A program made the translations under genes and the position numbers. The notes below the pieces were generated by a model. That model searched no databases and had not been told where the DNA came from. It saw only the letters and a program-made list of their open reading frames with translations. Below are positions 53,101 through 62,100 of a stretch of DNA of 64,000 bases, piece after piece; the first letter of the stretch is position 1, and each line of letters starts with the position of its first letter. This DNA comes from Istiophorus platypterus (lineage: Eukaryota; Chordata; Actinopteri; Istiophoriformes; Istiophoridae): the NCBI GenBank assembly GCA_016859345.1, contig CM029116.1, forward strand, positions 7,469,143-7,533,142. Direction: 5' to 3'.

Positions 53101-56100
53101 TATCATCTTACAGTCTTAATCAGCACAGATTTGAGGAAATATCATTTAAGCTGCTAACAGTGAGGTTAAGATGGCTATTGAGTTTGAAGATCAACAGGGA
53201 GACAGGGCGAATCAGTTTTTGACAAATCCACCCACGGTGTTGGCTAATAGCCCAGGGTGGTCAAACTGAGTGGGAAGACTGGAATCTCTGTTGGTCACTG
53301 AAGCTGGAGGTCATCCAGCTCCTCCTCCCACATGCTGACCCTGGCATCTTACTGAATGACCCCCAGTCAACACTAGAAACCACTGAGTCTGCATACACAG
53401 CCCAGGGTACACGATTTAATTAGAGAGCAGAAGATTGTAATGAACTGACACATTGTTCTTTGTGTATTGTTGACCGTGCAGCACAATGTTCTAACATTAA
53501 TTTGTCTCTAATTAACAAGCAGAAATTCAAAAGAAGCACAAATCTATGTAGCCCTTTTTCTCTCATTACTTTTTGCAGGTCAAAAAGTGTGTGTACAGTG
53601 GCAGCTACTATAATCTGACTTGTTTAATTCAGTGTTCATTTCTGTATGTTACGTGTTTGTGTGTTTTCTTTGGTTTGTGCCACCGTCTCTACACCACTGT
53701 GGCCTCTGAGCTGGCTGCTTTCCTGGCTGACACTCTGCACACTGGGTGACGATATGGTCTTACATTCCCCAACCCTCAGCACCTCTCGACCTGACCCTGT
53801 GCCCAGTTTGCAGAAAACCCTAAAGCACCGCTTATATCTGCAGGCTTTTAATGCACAACTTCTCTGTCTTCTTGTTTTGCAGTTCAGTCCTTCACCTTCA
53901 CCCCTGCAGGTACTGTTCATTTGTCCCGTCTCCTCACCCCACTTCAACGCAGATTCATCTCTTTCCCGCTTATAATATATATGCTTGGATTGTCAGACTG
54001 ACGGTCATGGCCATAAGCAAATCCCGACCCTGTACTGAGGAAGGCAATTAAACACAGTAGAAAAAAACATTTACTAGTCACAGAAATCCACATTTGTTAT
54101 TGGCCATGACCAGGGCCCCGCAAACTCAAACTCTCATACCTGCCCAGCCTACAGCCATGTTTACATATTGTGTTGTATTTGTGTGTATGTCTGTTTTTGA
54201 ATGAAGTTTCATCCTGTTTTGTGTACCTTTCTTTGCGGAAGTCTTTTGATACAGGGTAGGACTGTCCATTTCCTCCTCCTCAAATCTTATTCCTTTTTTT
54301 TCTTTTCAAGATTCAGATCATGTTGTAATTTACATATCAGTTTTTTTTATAGGTGTCGGTTAGGCAGCTGAGTCGTCCATCTCATTTATTTCCTTTACTT
54401 TCTGTTTGTTTTTTGGTTCTTGTGACAGTTTGCCCCATTACAGTGACTACTTCATTTGGAGTTTTTTTCTGCTTACTGGCAAACTACAGTCATTTTGATA
54501 GGTGTAACATTGTTATGTCACCATGTGTTCTTTGCTGAATTAAGCCTGAGTGGCACCAACACATCACACATTATTCATGTGTGGATGGAGTGGATTAAGA
54601 GAGGAGCAGCCTATCAAAGAAGCTCAGAAGTTGGGTGTAAAGAGAAAGTAATATGACATGACAAATTATGGCCAGAGGTGTAACTATCAGTGTAACTAAT
54701 AACTTAAGTACAATGAGCCAGGGCTTAGCAGAGTGTCCTTCTTTTACTTTGTTATATTCAGTGACAACCCTAACTTAAAAAAATTCTTGGTAAAGCACAC
54801 ATGTAGCTATGTGATCCCTTTGGAACCTGCTGACAGAAACCCAATTCACTCTAGTCTTTCCACAACAGCTGTAATAACAAATTACGGAACATATTGATAT
54901 GTTAGTGGTTTTGAATGGGAAGCACACTTCAGAGTAGTCAGAGGAGAATTTTTTTAATTCACTCAAATAGTTTTTTAAGTGGTGAGCACAAAACAAGGTC
55001 ATATATCGCAGGGATTCTGGAGTTGGTGAGATGATATTTAGAACATGAGCTGGAGTGCGGTTGAAGAGTCTTACGATGCTGCTCTTTTCTGTATTGACAA
55101 TTAGTTAATGTATTGAGAGTATCCTGTCTCAGCCTCCTAAAGCTGTCAGTACGGGAGAGGTAAATCACTACACTTTTGAGGCGCACAGCCAGCAGGGAAG
55201 AGATTTGATGGAATTTTTATATGCTGATTATGTCCACCCCCCTTAATGCTTATTAAAGGGGATTAATCTGTATTCATATTGGAGAAAGTGCTTATCTGGA
55301 AGACAGAGGCGAGAAGCACAGCTATGCTGCCATGTCGCTCTGGCTAACATAAAAGTATTCCACAGCAGCCTAGAAATGTGCCTGAGTACAGATAGGGACT
55401 TCAGAGACCTTCTCGGTGCAAAGGCTCCCTTCGCCTCCACCTCCCTCTCCTGTCAGTCCTCTCTCAAACGATGGAGGATTCACTAATGCAAGTTTTTTTG
55501 GTGTTGGAACAAAGAGAAATGGCTTTAGCTATGACTGAATAAAGAATGCCAAGTCTTTCTTGAGTTGTTCAAAGCTATATTTTATACAGTCAGACCTGAA
55601 ATGTTTATTTCATCTGAATGAAACTATTTTTAGGCGTAACTATTTTAATTCCACTTAATAGTATTCAGTTGCTTAAACGCAGTAAATGCAGTAAATAAGC
55701 TCTAAACTCCTCTGATATGTATGCTGTACAAACTTTAAATTGTTTCTCTCTTGTTTAAAAATCCTGAAATTCTGTTCCTGAGAGAGAAAATTGCATCAAG
55801 TAAGCTTAGGTAATGGTGATGATGCATTAAAATGTGCTGTTAGCAGCCTCTTTAATCTATGGTGGGAGTTTCCTCTCCCTGTCATCTGCTTCGACGTCAC
55901 CCACAGAAAAGCCCCCTCTCTCGCCCATGCCTGGGCCTGTTGTGGAATCAACCTGAATGAAACAGAAAAGAGAGGAGGAATGTTCAGCCTCCTCCTCTCT
56001 TTAATCTCCATCTGTGGAACAAATGAGCCAAATTGCTAACAGCTCTCCCTCTCTCTCTTGAGTAAACCCGCGCTCTTTTTCCTTCCTGTCTTTTCTTCTC

Positions 56101-59100
56101 ATTGGTATGAGGTGATTTCCAAAAACTCTTGCTGTTTTTTTTCTGTCTTTCCTGTGATCCATTGAAGTTCTGACATGCTTAGAACTCTCGATGTTGCTTT
56201 GTCATCATGGTGGTTGAACATAGATGAAATAGATCCTTCACAGCCTTCTCTCACTTTGAGCCATGGAGTTTTACTATCCACTGACAAAGAGCTGTCCTTG
56301 TTATCTATAGATCACTGTAATGGAACAGGCCACATGCATGGCTTCTGGGGAGCCCTGCTAGCTTAAGGATCAGTAACTCAGCCTCTAGCTTGTAGATAGA
56401 AAATTCAATGTGATTAATGAGCCCTCTGCCTTTTCTAATCATTTTTTGGCTGAGATTTAATCACAAATCTGATAATAACTCAGCAGCAAAATAAGAGAGA
56501 TGAAATGAGTTTTCCCTCTCATCAGGCATCTTGTCCTTGAGGAGCACATGACGTCTCCACTTATGCAAAGCAAAGCAATATGCAATTCTCATCACTGCAC
56601 CTTTTTTTTAATTTTCATGAAAGGCATTGGACGCAGATGGACATCTGCATCCCTTAGTGAAATCATCAACTATCTAGCTGTGTAAGAAAAGCTTAACTGG
56701 TGAATACATAGCTGTGGAAGTACAAGGGCAAACTGGACAATACTGAAAATACAATGTATCTTCGGTGTCTTATCTTAACTATAGAAATTAATCCTTAAGT
56801 TTGGTATGTATGCCAGAAAAAAAACTTAATATCCTGCATTGTCTTTTTTTTCTCCATCCTTTTCCCCCTCCTTTCTTTCTGACTTTAGTGACATTCCAGA
56901 GAGTTGATGGTGGTCTGATGAGCAATGGGAGGTGAGTGTCCTACAAAAAAACAAGAGCACAGCACCAAACTGAATTTATCAGTATTTGAGTGAAATATCA
57001 CAAGCAAAAAAAAAAAAAATCTTTCCATCATTATTATCTTTACATGTCTCAACACATTCCTCAACAGTCATGCATTAAGTCTACAGCAAGCTGCTCTTGA
57101 GCCTAACACTGATAAATGACTGATAGATTGATATAGATTGATAGATAACCAATACCTGTTTGTATGCCCACCATGCAAACTGGCATGCAAATACACATTT
57201 CTACCACATCTCTGTTCATGCATCGATAGATGAACTCATAAATCTCCTCAACAGAATTAACAGAAACAATTTAAGCAGAGAGTGCCTTTATTTTGTCATT
57301 TATCTTCCGTTGCTAGCTACAAGCAACCCAGAAGCCCTCTGGAGTGATAAATTTGCCTGTCACCTTGCGTGGGCGGCTGGGATCTGAGCACATGTAATAA
57401 TGTAAAAATAATTACCCAGGGGAGAGGTGTGTGGAGGTACCCCGCTCGCACCCCCGTATACAGCCCGCTCCATTTCAGTCTGTGTTAGTGAAAGAGAGAG
57501 GGGCTACAGAGAACAGGGCACATCTCAGTGACACCAGTTACTGAGCCTTTGTGGGAATTCAAGAGACTCCCTTGAGAATCCCTTGCTTCTGTCTATCTAC
57601 TACTTATCACACCTGGCTAGGTAAAACCCCCAGATCTCAAACACTCAGCGAAACACTGCCAACTAAATTTTGACCCTGTGTGTCTTTGGGCTTTCGGGAA
57701 TTTGTGTACTCTGCAGACTGGATGCAGTATTTTTATATTTATGCTTTTGTTTATTTATTTTTTACCTTTACTGTGTGCGTATGACTGGATATCACAATGG
57801 ACAATTTTTCCTATATTTTGGCACGAGCTGCCAGTAGGCTCTCAATGAATTAGCCACGCTACTTGTCAAGCCTTTTCTCATCTACTTTCTGCTGCAGTGT
57901 TTTTCCTTCAATTTTCCACATAAGTGGTTCTGATTCTCAGTCCAGCGAATGGGATTTGAAATGTCTGTATTTGCAGTGCTCTATATTTGTTATATTTTTT
58001 TGTCAGTAGCAGCAACTGCCACAATTTTCACAACAGTGGAATAGGCTGCTCGCTGGGGCTCTTATCCTAACGCAAGCCTCTGATCCGTTTGTCACTCTAT
58101 TGCCATCAAATCCCAGATGTTGCAACTTCCCCATCTGTCCTGAGAGTGAAAATGTGCAGAAGAGTATCAGAGGAAAATGTGTTCATTTGTTACATGAGAT
58201 GTTTATTGCATTAATTAGACAATAGCAAATGAAGTCGCATCTGTTTCTAGTTTCTCATTGGCTCCTGCCAAATTGCCCTGACTGAACAATTACACTTAAT
58301 CGATCACAAAATAAATGATTCATGGAAGATGAATAGGCTGCAGATTGGTAGACCTGGAAAATTTGACTTTGGCTGCTCAATTGAAATTGATAAAAGCCGA
58401 TAAGGGCTCATTCCTTATCCCCCTGCCAATAGGGAGATGGTAATTAGGAGGTAGTAATAACTTCCTATCTCGGCACTGATCAATATTTTAGCAAAGCAGA
58501 TTCACTCCTATAGGCAGGGAGAATTGGCTGAGCATTGCAATGAACAGGTTTCACTAACACTGTTGCTATGGAGATTCCTTTACATCCCAGGATCTAAATG
58601 CTAAATGACAGCATTTTCACTCTTCACTGAGTTAATCTGGAAAGTAATCTGGGTTTCCCATCGCTGTAGATGTTGGCTAATGTCAGGACTTTTTAATCCA
58701 AGTTCAATTCACTACTCCGTGGAACCATAAACACCTGATTTATGAAGTTTCTCTGGAATTAATACCTCTGACTTGGCTTATTTATGGGAAGCTCAGTGTC
58801 AGGCGTCTTTGGCTGTATTTATGGTTTCCTCCCCATCACAAGTTACTGAAATGTCTAACAGGAAGAGGAAACACTACAAATCAAATTTTATCTGCCAAGG
58901 TTGCTATCCATCCAAGTTAGGTGTCAACTTTTCATTAGACATATGACCCAGTGTCCACCCCCCACCCGCTCCCCATTACCGCACCATCTCTCACACATAC
59001 ATAGTCTCTCAGACACGCACACACATAACAAATATCCCCACTAGAAATCAGTCTTATTCTAATTATCCTCAGACGAGTTCTGCTGTATGATGAATACAAG

Positions 59101-62100
59101 GACAATGTAGCCATTTCTTCTGTCAGCTCCTTGTCTTTCATATGGTCTTTCTCTAGTGGGCTGGGGGAGGACTTACTGGAGCACACACAGCAAGTTAGAG
59201 TGGCCATGAGACAAAGGCATGGTCTTTTATTTTAGGCACTGTTGCATGTACATTTGTGGTGCAGTCCTGCTATAGTCTACAAAGAACAATGCCCTCTCTT
59301 TTTCAGCTGCTTTTAGTCTGACAGATGCTCAGGGAGGAGGGATAAAAAGAAGAGGTGTATGAGGGGAAGTAAAGGAAAAAAAGGGAGTTAGGAGAAGATG
59401 GTATGGTGAGAGAGAATGATTGCAGTGTGGGAACATGGCAGCCAGAAACAGAGGTAGAAGGATGGGGAGAGATGTATTACCCTATAAAAGTGCATGTGTC
59501 TTATGCACAACCATCAATTTGAATGACTTGTCTCCCCCGGGGGCATATTTTGGCATTCAGGAACCACTAGCAAGCTATTAGCTTGCCAGTGGCTGCAGTT
59601 CATTTGGACTTCCCCCTCAGTGGAACAGCTCTTCTCATTTAGAACCTACGGTTGAGGGAGAGACTGACTGCAGCAAACCCATTACCTGCCCTTGTCCTCA
59701 GGGCCTGTCTCTCTCCCAGTCCCTCAGAGCCAACACGTCCCCCCACTGAGACAGTGAGCCTCATCAGGCAGCCAGGCTGCTAACAACTGTGTTACACATT
59801 TTCTCAGAGTGCACATATGTATCCGTAGTCTGCTACATACAGCACTGCTGGGCACTGTCAGTGGGGTGTGCTGTATTTCTGAGAAGGTAATGCCATCCAT
59901 TTCATCACATGCGATGTTTGTCTGACAATTGTAGACTGTGATTTCACAGGGAAAAAGAATAAGAGTCCAGCAGAAAAATACTTTTGATGAATCTTTTGTC
60001 TGAATTAGATGAGTTTTTTGTATCCTTTCTCCACTAGGTAAACAGGCAGTTATGAATACTTAATTTTTTGTTCATATTTTTATTCATCACGTAAACAAAG
60101 ACATTTAACTCAATCTCTTATTCTCATTTAATTACATCTGCGTTACCCATGGTAACGAGCCTCAGACGTGATTGTACAGTAAAGTGGCCCTAATGGCCTC
60201 CCAGCAGTCACCCATGACAGGTTAAAGTCATAATTGCTGCTTTTTATGGCTCTCACCCACTCAGGAGGGGGCACAACACCTGTTAAATGGAGCTGCCCTC
60301 CCCCATATCCAGGCATCCCACAAGTGGGTGGGGGCATCATGGTGGTGTTAGCGCTGAGGTTTGACATCTCATCAAATAAGATTTAGACTGTCTGGACATC
60401 ACCACAAGGAGTTGATGGGAAAACACAGCAGAATGTACAGGATATTGATGAATATGGAAACGTGGGTGTCGACATGCACTGCTGCACATGTGTGCATAGA
60501 GCAAATGCATGTATTACTGTCTCCATAGTGTGCTTTTGCATTAATAACTCAGAGCATGTGACAAAGACACAGCAGGAGAAACAGAGAGATAAAGGGCTGT
60601 GTTTGCCTGAAGGAATTCCAACTTTGTGGGAGAAGAAATGTATCCGTACAGTACTCCCCCCTATCTCAGAAGTGTTTCATTAGCTTATGGCAAGCTTATC
60701 TCACACAAACACACATTCTTGTGCACCAACCAACATTTAAACATATGTTTGATTTTTTTTGTCTTACTCTTGTCTCCCTGCTGATTGCTGTCATGTTTTT
60801 TAATTCATTATTTCTAAATCCAGTAACATAATGCAGAATTAAACCATGCATAATTGGGGATGTTGTGGGGTTTTTTTTCTTTTTTTAACCAATAAACTCT
60901 TGTAGTAATGTAATTTCACAGCCTATGTTGCATTTCATCTTGTGTTTCTACTCAGCCGGCCAGGACTGTTGAATGCCGGTGACCCAGGCTACCCCTGGTT
61001 AGCAGACTCTTGGCCAGCCACCAGCCTGCCTGTCAACAGCAGCTCCGGGGGACCCAATGACCTAAGTAACTTTGGCCGAGGAGGTGGGTGCCACGGTGCC
61101 GCCCTAGGTGCTTTGAGAAAGAGGCGATAAGCGATGAAAGATGTTGACCTGCCTTCCTCCCTGTTTTACCAGAGCTCCTGTTGTTCATCATGTACATAAA
61201 TTAATGCAAGATGTATACATATATGCACATTGCATGTGTGTTTGGATATACATTTATATATCACATCAGTGGACCGCTAGACCATTAACGACAGGGCCTC
61301 CAATGTCACCAGGCTGAGTAATGACATATAGTCCAGCTTGGTGTCATAGCCCATACCTCAAAGCAAGAGAATTTGAGGGGAGAGACGGGTGGAGGAGACA
61401 GAGGGGCAGGGGGTGGATGGGTGTTTGAAAGGATAGTGTTGAGCAGCCAGTCGTGAAGGACAGGCGCAGCTTGACTGGCGCAGATGCGGACACTTCCGCC
61501 ATGGCTCTACATCATCTCCCCTTCACTGGGCATGCAAACCAAGCACTACGGGGAAAGTCTGCTTGCTCTTTCCCTCCCGTCCTCTGTCATCACACACACA
61601 TGCAGAGCAGCAGTGTTATCCCTCATGTACAGTATATGAACAGAGAAGGGAGGGGAGTGAGATATCCACACGTGTAAAGGGGAATAGGGTGCCTCAGCTT
61701 GGAGGGCGAGGGTTGGAATACATGAATAACTGCGGAAATATTATTTTTTTAATAAGATTAACCTGTTAAATTCTGTTTTTTAAGATTGAGCTGACCTGAA
61801 AGCTCCAAGACCCAAACTGTAATTCCATTAGACTAAAGGACCATATGCTCTTGAATCTCAGGTCCCTAAAGGCCAGACATACATTTACATAGTCCTGCTC
61901 TCTTTATCTTCCTTATAAAAGTTTTTGTTTAAATACTGCAGGATTACAGGTGAGGAGAACATTTATTTCAGAAGGCAGATTTCCTATAATCTCCCTCCTT
62001 TCCTCTTTCTCAGATCTTCCCACTGGTCAAGGGGATAAGACAGGCACCATGCTCTCTGATGGAGCCATCTACAGCAGCATAGACTTCACTACCAAAGCCA

